A stretch of 64,000 bases of DNA, taken from NCBI GenBank assembly GCA_036971615.1, contig JAYKKR010000002.1, positions 1,798,001 to 1,862,000 of the forward strand, in the 5' to 3' direction. Both the position numbers and the translations under genes were made by a program. The notes beneath the pieces are model-generated. The model had not been told where the DNA came from, ran no database searches, and worked only from the letters and a program-made list of their open reading frames with translations. The DNA is from Amyloporia xantha. Its lineage: Eukaryota > Basidiomycota > Agaricomycetes > Polyporales > Adustoporiaceae. Of the stretch, positions 1 to 10,693 are shown piece by piece (positions within the stretch are counted from its first letter, which is position 1; each line of letters begins with the position of its first letter).

Positions 1-399
1 CGGCCACAGCGAAAGCATCCCAGAAAGTCACGGCAGTCACGTGGAAAGCCTGGTATGAAGCCGGCCTGTTCCAATTATACGCCCTATCTCGTTAAATGCG
101 CGAACGAGGCTTTAGCGTGCCCACCTGAGCGCGCCCGGTTCGGGGGACCCCCCCGAGCGCAGCGAGGGAGGGGAGGGCGCGCGAATGGTGGGCCCTCTTT
201 GCGCGCCCGGCAAAATTCCTGCCCACCGCGGACCCTTACCATTTATAGAAAACACCGCGATCGGCAGTAACACTGAGGTGAGAGTTACTATTACTACTCT
301 GGTATATACTCACACAGCCTGTGCTGAAGCTCACAGTCGACACGGCTTGCCTCTTCTTTCTATGATACTGAGTACTGGACTACTAGTATAGTAACTAAG
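1..399. other. Left edge, no gene seen
   Basis: This stretch lies 5' of HID1. Positions 130-200 are strongly GC-rich with short G and C runs. No open frame with recognisable coding character or family similarity was found. It probably holds the HID1 promoter and 5' UTR, and possibly the end of a gene outside the window. Confidence 0.4.
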
Positions 400-3300
400 A
401 TGCTCGCCAGTCTGCCACAGAAGATTTCTGTTCCTTTCAATCTTCTCGGTGACGAAGCTAAGCTCGCTTTCCGCAGCCAACCTACCGGTATTGCTAAGTT
501 AGCATCAACACGGGTATGTCTCCGAGTCTAAGCTCTATAGTATGGCTTCGGTGATTAAGACTCAAATGACTGTCTAGCAGATTGCAGATACTGATGCGTA
601 CTGGGACCAAGTGAGTCGTTGCATAGTTCAGAAACTCCTTGTCTCACGCTTCCGCTCTCTCAGTATGTGACGCTGTTCGACTCGGCATCCGATGTGTTCA
701 CGCTTATTTCGCACAACGATGGTACGCTTCTGTGTCCTCAAGCTTGCCAAACTGACCCACTTCGATGTAGTCCGACGTGCGTTGTTTGATGCGCCTGAGA
801 ACGTAGCAACATTGATCCGCGTTATCACATCCCGACTATTCAACCTCGTGTCCGACCACACATTCCCCAGCGCGGCAAATGCGTCTGTGGCCTCCTTTGC
901 CTCATCGTTCATGAAGACATTGTCCCCGCGGAACACCACGAAAGAGGCCCTCAACTGCATCCGCGTGCTCCAGCGTGTTCTCCCGGCTGTGTTTGAGCTC
1001 GAGAGCGAGACCAGTCGGTTCGAGATGGAGGTGCTATGGAAGAGAGATGTAGTAGAAGACGACGGCGCGGCCGAAGAAGACCCCTCCTCACAGTTTGTCA
1101 TTGACGACGAAGAGGACGACGAAGATGGCCCTCAAGCAGAAGCTTCCAAGCCATCATCGGCGCCGGATACTAAGACCAAGCTGATGTTACCATCTTTGTC
1201 TGAGAAGCTGTTCAGTTGCTTGATTGATTTGCTATTCTGCTGCGGCTTCACACTTCCGACCAAGCTGCAGGCGGATCACTACAAAATTAAACTATGTTAT
1301 CTGGTGCGCGCTTTTGTGCAGCGCTCTTGAATGCTCTAGATTCATAAGTTAATCGTGCAGGGAAAAGGGCGTTGGCTCAACCACCGATCCCGGTCCCAGC
1401 CATGCATATGACAGCAACAAAACAGAAGTCCTACGACTACTCCAGGTACTCCTATCGAAGCAGATCTACGTTCCCCCTCTGGACTCTTCTCTATGCCGTC
1501 GCTGTACTCGCTTCACTTTGTTCAACGCACGTCCAGACGGCACGTCCTCACGGTCCTCTGTTCCTTGCTGAACACGACCATGAACTCGTCACATGCTCAG
1601 AATGCCAACATTATGGGCACGGTGGCTGGCAAGCTCCCCTACAACCACTTGGTGTTCAAAGGGAGAGGATCCTCGAACGACTCTTGTGGCAACTTGTCTA
1701 CAGGTCCTTTGTGTGCTCCTGGATTTCCAGAGCGGAAACGCCAGAGATGTTGTGTCGAATAGCGACGCAGGGACGTCGTCCGGCCCGACTGCGCGAACGA
1801 ATGCATTCCGCTACTTCATCGCTAAACTAGTGAGCACTGCCAGCTGGTCCTGGAATAACCTGTTGACACATAGAGTAGCATCGTCCCAATGATTTCGCCT
1901 TCATTCTGGACGGGGTCATTGGTATTCTACAAGAACAAATGGCATCTATCAATAATCTGCTTCCTGGATCCAAGAGATCTGTTCCGTACATTGTGGAGAC
2001 CAGTAAGCTTCTGGTGAACTCACGTGGTTGGCGTATACTTATACACATCGCATATAGTCATCTTCTTCTGGAAGATGCTCGACCTGAACAAGGTATATTT
2101 ATACATATCAGGGTAGATTAGGTCTCTGACGAGTTGCCTGCAGAAATTCCGTGCATATGCTCTCGACTCAGACAAGGCGACAGACATTCTTGCGTACCTA
2201 CTCTGCTATGGGAATTGAGATCAAGGATAAACCTCGTAATGGCTTCTTTCTCACATTATTAATCCTGGACTAACCATCGGCTAGAACAGCATGGTCTCTG
2301 CAGGGCTATATCTTACATTGTCCAGAGCATTTCAGCCGAGCGTGCTTTCGGAATGAAGCTGAATTCTCCGATCAAAGCACAAATGCCCCAGAAATGGAGC
2401 AATTTAGGCACGGCTGCGGACTTCATGATACATGTAAGAGGAGAATGACCTAATTCATATAGTAGCCTTTTCCATTTACCTGTCCCTACAGGCAATTTAC
2501 GCCATGGTCGCGACGACCTCAGGTGCTCTTACCTCGCTGTATCCTGCTTTGATTATTGCTCTGTCCAACTCCGCTCCTTACTTCAAAAATTTGGGCGTCA
2601 CTTCATCAACGCGTCTCTTATTCAACTCTTTACAGCGTTCTCGAACCCCTTCCTTCCTCCTATCGGACGAAGGTCATCCTAGGTTACTGTTCTTCATGTA
2701 CGTCTGCTTTCATCTTGGCGGCAACACCTGTCTGAATCGCTTTCCAGGCTGGAGACATTCAATTCCATGCTTTTACGGAACCTTGCGGACAACCCAAACT
2801 TGGTGTACGGGATCCTTCATGCTCACAAAGCATTTGAAGACCTAGGCACGTTCACGCTGGCCCGCGGTCTGCGTGAAATCCGACGAATTCAACAAGCGAA
2901 GGAAGAGCGTGCGAGGGCTGCTGGCCCAGTTGACAAGGGGAAGAACCGCGCTGTCGATGACCTTGAAGAACAGCCGCAAGATGAAAAGGCCAGGCTGCTG
3001 CGCAGTGAGAGTAATAGTTCGGCAGACTTTCCCAGTCGGTCGGAATCGACTGAAGATATACCGGAGAGACCCTCCGAAGACGAGCCTCCGATGATCAGGC
3101 CACTGATGTCACCCACAGCAACGGAGACTCCTAACCTTCCGCGACGTTTCACAGGGACATCTGAGAAAGCCAGGGGAAAGATGAGGGCCGGGAGATCAAT
3201 GTCCATCGACATGACTGGGAGCTTGGAGAGTCTTGCTGCGACTGCTGTTGGCCGAAATGGCTTCATTCCCACGCAAGAATGGGTACGCAATTTCATGAGT

Positions 3301-3868
3301 ATATATGAATGCCCTGTCGACTCAATGTTGAAAATTTATTGCAGGTTACATCTTGGCAACAAGGGTAAGATGCATTCGAATTTCGAAAAGGCTGTGACTT
3401 TACATTCGATTTATTCAGGTTGCCCCTTGATATTATCATGCTGGTAATTTCAGAGTTGCTACCGAAAGTGCAGGAGTTGCAAGCTTCGCTAAACCCGACG
3501 AATGTCAACGCCGCTGTGGTTGATCTAATCCGAAGCGCGAATCTGGACCATGTTCTTCCGAAACCTCCATCGATTGTACCTCGGCAATTTATGGTGAGCT
3601 AGAATGTCAATTCCGGACTTCACGGTCTGATATCAATTTGTAGTGGTCGGATGCCTCGATTATTTGGCTTACATCGTTGCTCTGGGGTGAGATCTACATC
3701 CGCGCAATGACACCTCTGGGGATTTGGAACTCGACGTCTGTAAGACTGTTCTATGTAAAGCATACACAGACACAGCAGCGTCAATTTACCGAGACGGTAA
3801 CTAACGTTGTCGGAGGTTTCTTAGGAAGGTCTGCTTCCTCGCAATCGATTGCGCAACGCCCTTCATGA
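400..3868 (+). CDS. HID1: HID1 family protein (Golgi / dense-core vesicle trafficking)
   Basis: Homologue of the eukaryotic HID1 (high-temperature-induced dauer formation 1) family, a peripheral Golgi-associated protein in secretory trafficking. Recognisable blocks in order: KLAFRSQ near the N-terminus, YVTLFDSASDVFTLIS (from about 663), APENVATLIRVITSRLFNLV (about 793-850), the conserved ALNCIRVLQRVLP (about 950), an acidic linker, VLCSLLNTTMNS, PYNHLVFKGEDPR, ISYIVQSISAER, then a low-complexity charged segment (2880-3290) and a C-terminal WLTSLLWGEIYIR block. At least nine short introns are implied. The start is set by the conserved N-terminal KLAFR block. Family similarity needs four single-base corrections: an extra A at about 1283-1291, a missing base at about 1473-1495, an extra G at about 1661-1669 and an extra G at about 2208-2213. 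These look like sequence errors, but gene decay is not excluded. Family assignment is firm; exact exon ends are not. Confidence 0.88.
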
Positions 3869-4483
3869 AATGTATACATATGTAATCGGAGTATCACTAG
3901 TTTGGACATTTTGTATCTGCTTTCTACTTGTCAATGTTGAATCGTTGTAAAATATCCGGTGGATAGCGTGTTCCTTCAAGTTTGTGAAAGACGTGTCTTG
4001 CGCCTCCACTCTCAACTACTGAAGTTGCTGTCACAGGGTGCATAATTATAATAGCCTGTTTTATACCCGAGCAAATGATGGATAATTTCCTGAGCAAAAT
4101 TATTCTTTACTACATCTTTTTCTCGTAGAAAAATGTGAAATCTTTCTTAGTTTACTCATGAATTCATCATATTTCCATGTTTTGCTCATTTTGTATCCCA
4201 TATCAGCATAAGAAAAAACAAGATAAAAGAATGATTCTTTCTAAGCAAAGTTTCTTGATTTTGCAAGCAATAAAACGGGCTATGCACCCAGTGTGTGGCT
4301 AATCTGTAGCACTCGGCTCGAGCGCTTGTGGTAACTGCTTCGAAACTTTGACTTCAACAGAAATGGGGCCGCACTGATGAGCGCCTTACGAGCGTACAGG
4401 ATGATACTTACTCAAGGTTTGGGTCCTTGACCATGAGATACTGAACATTAAAAACTGATGACCCCAGTTCTGACAAGCCCGCA
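3869..4483. other. HID1 to RAD57-like intergenic region
   Basis: No gene seen. It holds the HID1 3' UTR, the AT-rich inverted-repeat element at 4034-4291 and the promoter of the RAD51 paralogue. Confidence 0.5.
4034..4291. mobile_element. AT-rich MITE-like element with terminal inverted repeats
   Basis: A block of about 258 bp, much more AT-rich than its surroundings, is bounded by imperfect inverted repeats. The left end reads GGGTGCATA, a 9-nt AT spacer, then GCCTGTTTTAT. The right end, read on the minus strand, is GGGTGCATAGCCCGTTTTAT. It has no coding capacity and sits between HID1 and the RAD57-like gene. Size, base bias and paired ends fit a non-autonomous DNA transposon. No clear target-site duplication was found, so a large hairpin in the HID1 3' region is the alternative. 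Confidence 0.5.
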
Positions 4484-6029
4484 ATGGAGTTCCAGACAGT
4501 TGTAGGATTGTCCGCTGCTCATCAGGCGGTGCTGAAGCGAGGTATGTGCGAGTACAGAACGTAATAGCTTGCCGAGACAAATCATGGCCCATTGAAAAGG
4601 TGGCATATCAACAGTCGCAGATCTTCTGCTTCCAACTCCAGGCGATGTCGCTAAAAGATGCAAGATTAAACTCGCTGATGCTGAGCGGATTCTGGATGTA
4701 GCATGCGCGGCACTAGGGAAACAGCCTCGCCTACTCGCTGATCTGAAGGACGAAGGCGAGATGTTCACGACTGGTGATTCCGGACTTGATGAAGCTCTTG
4801 GTGGTGGAATTAGGACAGGTATGGTATGGGAAGTTGTAGGTGAGAGGTGAGCTATATCTCTCGACGCCTTCGCGCCGTAAGCTTACACGATCCGAAGTGC
4901 GGCTGGTAAAACCCAGCTCGCTCTGCAGCTGTCCCTTCTCGTCCAGATTCCTCCTGAAGAGGGCGGCATGTCAGGGTCCGCATGCTACTTGACGACCGGC
5001 TCGAATCTCCCAACGACACGCCTCGTAGAGATCATTGAACACCATTCTCGCCTTTCCCCTACTCTCTGTAGCCTCTCTGATATCCATACCATCAAAACGC
5101 CTGAGATACCCATTCTGGTTCAAGTACTTGCCAGGAAACTACCTACTCTTATCGAAGAGCTTGCTGCCAGACATGGCAAGCCCATCAAGCTGCTCGTCAT
5201 CGACGCCTTGAACGAACTCTTCCATTCACATGACAAGATGACCGGCGACACATTATATCAGCGATCGAAGAGCCTCACAGAGATATCCACGCTGCTCCAT
5301 TCCATCGCTAGCACATACCGCGTCGCTGTGCTCGTGCTGAACGAAGTGGTGGCAGCTATCGAGAGATATTCTGACACGGACACGAGTGATGCAAGCGATC
5401 TTGTTTATCGCGATCAGGTTCGATGGTTCAGTCGAGCAGAAAGCATTCCAGGGGAAGGCCACAAACAAGCCAGCTTGGGGCTGGTGTGGGCAAATCAAGT
5501 CAATACCAGGATTATGTTGAGTCGCACGGAGAGGAGACGCCATCTTGACGAAAGTGATGGTCGGAAAACCAAGCGACGACGTCTGGACGACTCGCGTGGT
5601 CATATTGGTCTGGAAGATCAGCTCGTTCGCATCCGACGATTGAGCGTCATATTCAGTTCCGTCGGTACTCCGACGTCCATGGATTACGTTGTTACCAATG
5701 CAGGTGTGAGTACATTACCTGATTGCGTTGATGTCGATCCTGTGCCATCACTTCCGCCGGTTGCCCCAAGGCCACTGGGGATTTCCAGTGAGAAGACTAT
5801 AGATGGTGCATCTCCGTTTGACGGGATTATTGCAGGCGATCCCGACTCTACTGGCGACTCCTGGTACACAGTGGATAGAGGTGCAGACCTGCCGTCAGCG
5901 ATAATCGAAGCTGAGAACGGCCCCGATGTTGGCGATGACGACAGCGAGTATTGGAGAGATTTGGACTTGCAGGGAGATCTGTATGGTACTGTAGATCTTT
6001 CGTCATCTGCTCCTTCTTCGAGTTTGTGA
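4484..6029 (+). CDS. RAD57: RAD51 paralogue, RAD57/XRCC3 type
   Basis: Spliced model join(4484..4541, 4615..4846, 4898..6029), 473 aa, open throughout. RecA-fold ATPase acting in homologous recombination as a RAD51 mediator. The N-terminal helical segment is followed by FTTGDSGLDEALGGGIRTG, the usual lead-in to Walker A. Walker A is GESAAGKT, split across the second intron. QLALQLSLLVQ follows, then the CYLTTGSNLPTTRL block and Walker B as LLVIDALNEL. The frame across both introns is forced by these motifs. After the core comes a long, poorly conserved, acidic tail from about 5,520, containing a basic RRHL/KTKRRR patch. The LPTTRL motif and GGGI lead favour RAD57 over other paralogues, but XRCC3 naming is possible. 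The start is the first ATG in frame with family-like sequence; the short first exon is the least certain part. Confidence 0.87.
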
Positions 6030-6179
6030 CACATACACATCTTGCCGAATATTGTGTGGATATACTGTCGGGGTGGTACCTCCTGTATCTTACTAGCGCC
6101 AAGACAAAAGATATAATGGAATTTGACACGTCAAGTATCCATACAAGCACAAAGTGAGGAGACATGAACAACGGCAAGA

Positions 6180-7141
6180 CTATAGCAAAATACGACAACT
6201 CCCAATTAGACGAATTTCCTCAGGCCAGTGATTGTAGGTGGTCTTCATCGGTTCCGGATACTGTCCAGCTCCGCGAGAACGGGTGGGTTTCGGGACCTGA
6301 AGGTAGCGACCCGTCTCAGAAAGAGGGATACCTGGGTCGGAGTCATGGGCAATTTCGATTATCTTCAAAGGCTTCAGGTTCTTATGAAAGACCACTCTGT
6401 GTCGTGCAGGAGGAAGAGTGTATGGCGTGACCTCAACCGCACCTGGCAGTTTGTCCAAATACACTACAACGAGGAGCACCGATGCTATACATTTTATGTC
6501 AACAATTCGCCAGGAAAAAAATGGAAGACAGCGCTCGCCTAGAAAGAAAGCCAGCCACGAGAGTGCGATGACAGATACTGCTGTAGTATACGCATCCACC
6601 AGAGCAGAGAAATCTGCGTCGAGTCCAGGTTGATGTGCGGCCCGAGCAGTGATGATTATACACCCGACTGAAAGGAGTTAAGTGAAATTTGTCTATGAGA
6701 GCGGCACGAGAGGGTTTACTCAAAGCAAGCAGCCACATGGAGGCAGCGAAGTAAAGATTGATCTTGTTGTCCGGCTCGGCGTGGCGGCGGCAGAACCAGT
6801 AGGACATTCTAATTGGACAATGTCAGATAAAACGACAAAAGCCATACAAACGTACTGAGCAACTAGCAGCACGACTGCGAGGACATGTATCACGGCACAG
6901 AAGCCTTCCAACGCTACAAAGGAGATGTTAGAGACGAGAAAGGGTTCGATAATGAGATACTCACGTCCACCGGTGTGAAGTGCTAATGAAAGAACGTATA
7001 GAGCCACGAGCAGCAGATGCATCGTCAGAAGGAGGACTTCACAGAGGAATGTCAGGTACAAAATGGCAGAACTTGCGACACGAACATACCGTAAGCAGAA
7101 AAGCGAGACACAGAATAAATGAGAGACATGGGGATGGCCAT
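6180..7141 (-). CDS. Four-TM membrane protein, MARVEL-like layout
   Basis: Not a family I can name with certainty. Exon 1 runs 7141..7090 and a 53-nt intron (7089..7037) joins SRFSAY to VLLLTMHLLLVALYVLS. Further introns join HTGG to PLEGFCAVIHVLAVVLLVAQ, then to MSYWFCRRHAEPDNK, then to IGCIIITARAAHQPG. The frame is maintained across every junction. Four hydrophobic segments result: VLLLTMHLLLVALYVLSLAL, FCAVIHVLAVVLLVA, LYFAASMWLLAL-IGCIII and AYTTAVSVIALSWLAFFLG. A polar C-terminal tail of about 100 residues ends at 6180. Four membrane spans with short loops resemble fungal MARVEL-type proteins, by layout only. The C-terminal tail could contain one more intron. Confidence 0.6.
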
Positions 7142-8757
7142 TTTTCCGTCGCAGACAGAGCTAGGCAGAAGACAGAAGACAAGAGGAAGTTGAGAGACAG
7201 GGCGTCAAGTATCCCCACCTTCGAGAAGTGGAATAAAAGAAGAGACAATGGGACACCGGGTAGCAGGCGTCTTAAAAGGTAGTGGCCAACGAGCCACCAC
7301 GGAAGGACAAAGCATGGTGGCCCTTGAGACCCCTATAATATGCAAGAATGGGGCCGCTTGTGCCATCAACGCAGCCTGAACCTACCCATTGACATGTATC
7401 AAAGCTATCATCAGCCTCTGCGTGAGTGTCCAGCAGTAACAGTTCACCTAAGCCATTCTAGATGAGTATGGCGTATCATGGTTCCACATACCGACATGGC
7501 AGGATCCAACCGACTGCTTCCAATTCGTGGAGGATTTGGACGGCGCTGCCAACCTCGATCTAAGACAAACCGTCGATATAGCTCCGAATCTGTATCAATA
7601 GAGATATGTATCCCTGCCCGCTTTGCAATGACAAGAAGATATTCCAGTTGGCTTGGGCCCGGGGCAGACATAGCCGAACAAAGGATGTATATGCACGCCT
7701 ACGGCACTGACTTGGACTATCCGAGTCGCGGTTATATACTTTGAACACGCTTACACTCACTTGCGACCAGGCTGAATGGCAGCGCATTAACTAGCATTGA
7801 CTCTGAATCGAGACACTGGGGCCAGTGAACATCAAAGCACTCAAGGAGTAGATGAATATATAGCAGTCAAAATGCGGGAGGACCACACAAACGTCGGAGA
7901 GTCACTCACCTATTCTAGACGGGTACCAAACGGGTACTGCTATTGGCTAGGATAGTACGATACCAATGTTTCTGGTGGCCTGATAGGATATCTTTATTCA
8001 CGAGGACAATATGGGAACGTTGGACTCGAATTGAGTATATTCGAAGCATGCTGACTTGCAAAAGGAACCGGCCTACTCGCTATTAATACTACGAAACTAG
8101 AAGCCTCGTATCCAAAAGACTGCGCTATTCATTACCATGTACAGCGTATGGTTCGACTCAAAAAATAGACAGAGCAGCCTGAGGATCGATCCAGATAAGT
8201 AGTTCGTAGATGCAGATCAAAATGCATTGACGTCGACGTCCTCGGTGTAGTCGTTGACACGCGCGTTCTACCAGAACAACTACATGCCAATACCGAGATC
8301 ATTATCAACGGAAGGTGCGTACTTGCACATAGACTGCGTGGCGTCGTCGCGTTCAAATGCCTAGTCATTACATACAACTTAGAAGGCGACCTTCGCCGTC
8401 ATCACACCAACCAGCCATCATTGGCAAGGTAGCCAAATATTAGGCATGCCATGATACATTCATACTTGCATTCTGCGACGAGGAAGGAGATGACAGGAAC
8501 AATGATATAAATACAAAACGCCTGTCCTGCAAGAGCAAACAGGACAGGCACGGAGGTGTAGTAGACCACAATATGGTGAGGATATATGTTCGGGAAGTCA
8601 GAAGTCGAAGACAACGAGGACGACGAGGTTCACTATGAAGGCGATCGTATTTCGGACATGCCCCCACTGATCCTGAATCCTATCACAAGAGAAGTAAACA
8701 GAGACATAGCAACACAATGGCGGCGGGAGGCTGATATGGCGTCAACCGGTAGCACTT
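7142..8757. other. Gene-poor stretch with possible membrane-protein fragments
   Basis: No gene I can defend. On the minus strand between about 8,402 and 8,700 two hydrophobic stretches occur in different frames: IAFIVNLVVLVVFDF, and YYTSVPVLFALAGQAF followed by IYIIVPVISFLVAE. They could be exons of an unrecognised membrane protein or a decayed gene. From 7,300 to 8,130 only short open frames without family similarity are present. Confidence 0.3.
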
Positions 8758-9363
8758 TCATTGCGAGCCGAATGTGTTCTCCCCGGAGTAGCTGACATAC
8801 AGGAAACCATCCTCGTCCCTGTTAGGAACGTGTCAGTGAATTGATGAGCGAGCCGATAAGTGTAAAACATGAAGACGTACTTGTGCTCTTCATAAATCGC
8901 GCTCATCAGTGCAGCTGTCGGCGGTAGCACTTCATCAACGAAGATAAAGATCGCCTTCTCTGGCGCGAGCTTGATACGCTTCCGGATAACGTACACGAAC
9001 TGGCCGACGGTGAGATCCTGTATGACAAACCTATTAGTAGCAGCCCGATGTGCGGCCATGAGTAGTCGACGCACTGAAGGCACCAAGTACTTCTTCTTGT
9101 CTATTGTCGGGATGTCAGTCTTGTCAGCCTTCTCGCAGATGACCTGGTAGTGAGGCAGATACCGTCAACCGAGCGAGCCATGATGTACGTGACAGAGTAG
9201 ACTTACAGGTATCCTGTCAGGATACTTCTGTCGGATCCTCTCTGCCTCAGCCTTGCGCTTCTCTGCAGAAAGACAAGCCCGCAGTCGATTAGCTTAGATC
9301 AACGTCTGAACCAGGGATGCGCCACCAACCGAAGGGGTGCTCATCCTTGAACTTGGACCTCAT
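8758..9363 (-). CDS. ATG8: Autophagy ubiquitin-like protein Atg8
   Basis: Complete five-exon gene, complement(8758..8818, 8881..9017, 9075..9143, 9207..9262, 9330..9363), 118 aa, all junctions canonical and in frame. The protein starts [20 protein letters not shown], then reads [57 protein letters not shown] and [17 protein letters not shown]. It is a ubiquitin-fold protein conjugated to phosphatidylethanolamine on the phagophore, where it drives membrane expansion and cargo binding. The conserved glycine is followed by Ser-Gln, so Atg4 cleavage would expose Gly-116. Hydrophobic pocket residues of the AIM-binding face (KYPDRIP, LPPTAAL) are intact. Length matches the family. Start is the only ATG before the conserved [10 protein letters not shown]. 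Confidence 0.98.
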
Positions 9364-10055
9364 GATGGTATGTGGGGGATGTAGAAAGTGTCTACTGAGA
9401 GAGGCGGCTGGCGGACGATGGTGATAGTTCAGTAGCAAGCAGGGGTGGGCGACTTCACAATGAAGTAGTCGTCAGGAAGCCGTGCGCCGCAGGCCAGGCG
9501 CGACTCGCCGCAGCGTGACTCGGAAACAAACCACAACAGCGACGCACAACCTCGCCCTATATGGCAACCTCGGCGCTGGCTATCACAGTACAACGCTTCA
9601 GAAATACAGTTCCAAGCAATACTGCCTTAGTAAAAGAGACAAGGCTATGTTCTGAATTACGAATAAACTGCGAGAGAGACAAGCACCGGCCGAGCGTGAA
9701 TGACAAAGGAATAACACCCCGCAACACTGCCGAATGACAGTACTCAATACTTCGGGAGCGTAGGTCGTAAGAGTGCTGAAAATTAATCATATTATCGGTA
9801 CATGATGGAAGAATGCGGAGACTACTCTTCATATGGCGCGATGGGATTGGGGTCACTGGTCCATAGTGCTACCATATTCGTAATCGGCTCTAGAGCTGAT
9901 GCGCGGCGTAAGAGGGTTTCTTGGCTCTACTGATGCAGCTCGAAGCACACTGCAGACCTTCAACAAATAGACCACCATCTATCAAAGGAATATTCACCAC
10001 CGTGGGTTTCTCCCGGCCGGAACGCAGGATTGATCGATTATGAATGGAATAGAGT
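9364..10055. other. ATG8 to mS37 intergenic region, no gene seen
   Basis: Contains the ATG8 promoter on one side and the mS37 3' end on the other. Open frames of up to about 100 codons show no family similarity. Confidence 0.4.
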
Positions 10056-10411
10056 CTACTTGAGGATTTTGCCGAGTCTCATGAGATGGTAGTTTATACT
10101 CGACCCCTGCTGTTTCCCACCCATAGGCTGTGAACCAATTGTCATTGAGAATCCGCACATGTACCAAAGACTGTGTACGCACCGCTGTCCTCATGCACTC
10201 ATACAATGCCTTCGCCGACTCTTGACATGGCCCCACTGACTGTATGTCGGTGGTGGCTGCCCAACACCCCAACATGCTTGCTAGCTGAACTCCGCATACA
10301 GCCTTTGCGCGTTCTGACATGCGTACGAGGTAAGTTGTTCGACAAAAAATCCAGAAGCAAAAACGTAACTTCACCTTTACGAGGCCTTACTTTCAGCTTC
10401 TTAATATTCAT
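10056..10411 (-). CDS. MRP10: Mitochondrial small-ribosomal-subunit protein mS37 (MRP10/CHCHD1)
   Basis: Three-exon model complement(10056..10109, 10183..10289, 10375..10411), 65 aa. It begins MNIKKLKVRPRK, splices to VQLASMLGCWAATTDIQS, continues GPCQESAKALYECMRTA and ends INYHLMRLGKILK. These are the hallmark blocks of MRP10/mS37, a cysteine-containing CHCH-type protein of the mitochondrial small subunit imported through the Mia40 route. The cysteines of GCWAA, GPCQ and YECM are present. Size fits the family, which is under 100 aa in fungi. The start follows family N-termini (KLKVRPRK within the first residues). The acceptor of exon 3 could lie 3 nt further downstream, removing one residue. 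Confidence 0.85.
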
Positions 10412-10693
10412 GAGGGGCAACCACCTCCTTCCACAGAGTTCTGCACGCTCGAGGCGATATGCAAACCAAAGCAGACGATAATGAGGGTCTGACGGATGGA
10501 CAGAAGTTGAACAGCAGCGAGTCCGTTGGCGTTAACGCGGTAAAGCAGTGAGTCCGAAAGAGGCAAGTCGTGGGTGACAATCACATGATTGACTTCCACG
10601 TCGGCGGCCATGATCGGCTGTGTCCTACTTTAGCGCCCGGTGCACTGTTTCCAGTCGCAGTCGTCGTCCTCAACACTGTAGACTTCCACCGCA
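10412..10693. promoter_or_regulatory. Divergent promoter, mS37 / UBE2J-like
   Basis: A 282-bp gap between the divergent starts of mS37 (-) and the UBE2J-like gene (+). It must hold both promoters. No specific motif is claimed. Confidence 0.4.

Noticed and set aside
7036..7092. Apparent frame break near the N-terminus of the four-TM membrane protein
   Set aside because: A 53-nt GTATGT...AAG intron (7037-7089) keeps the frame without any base change.
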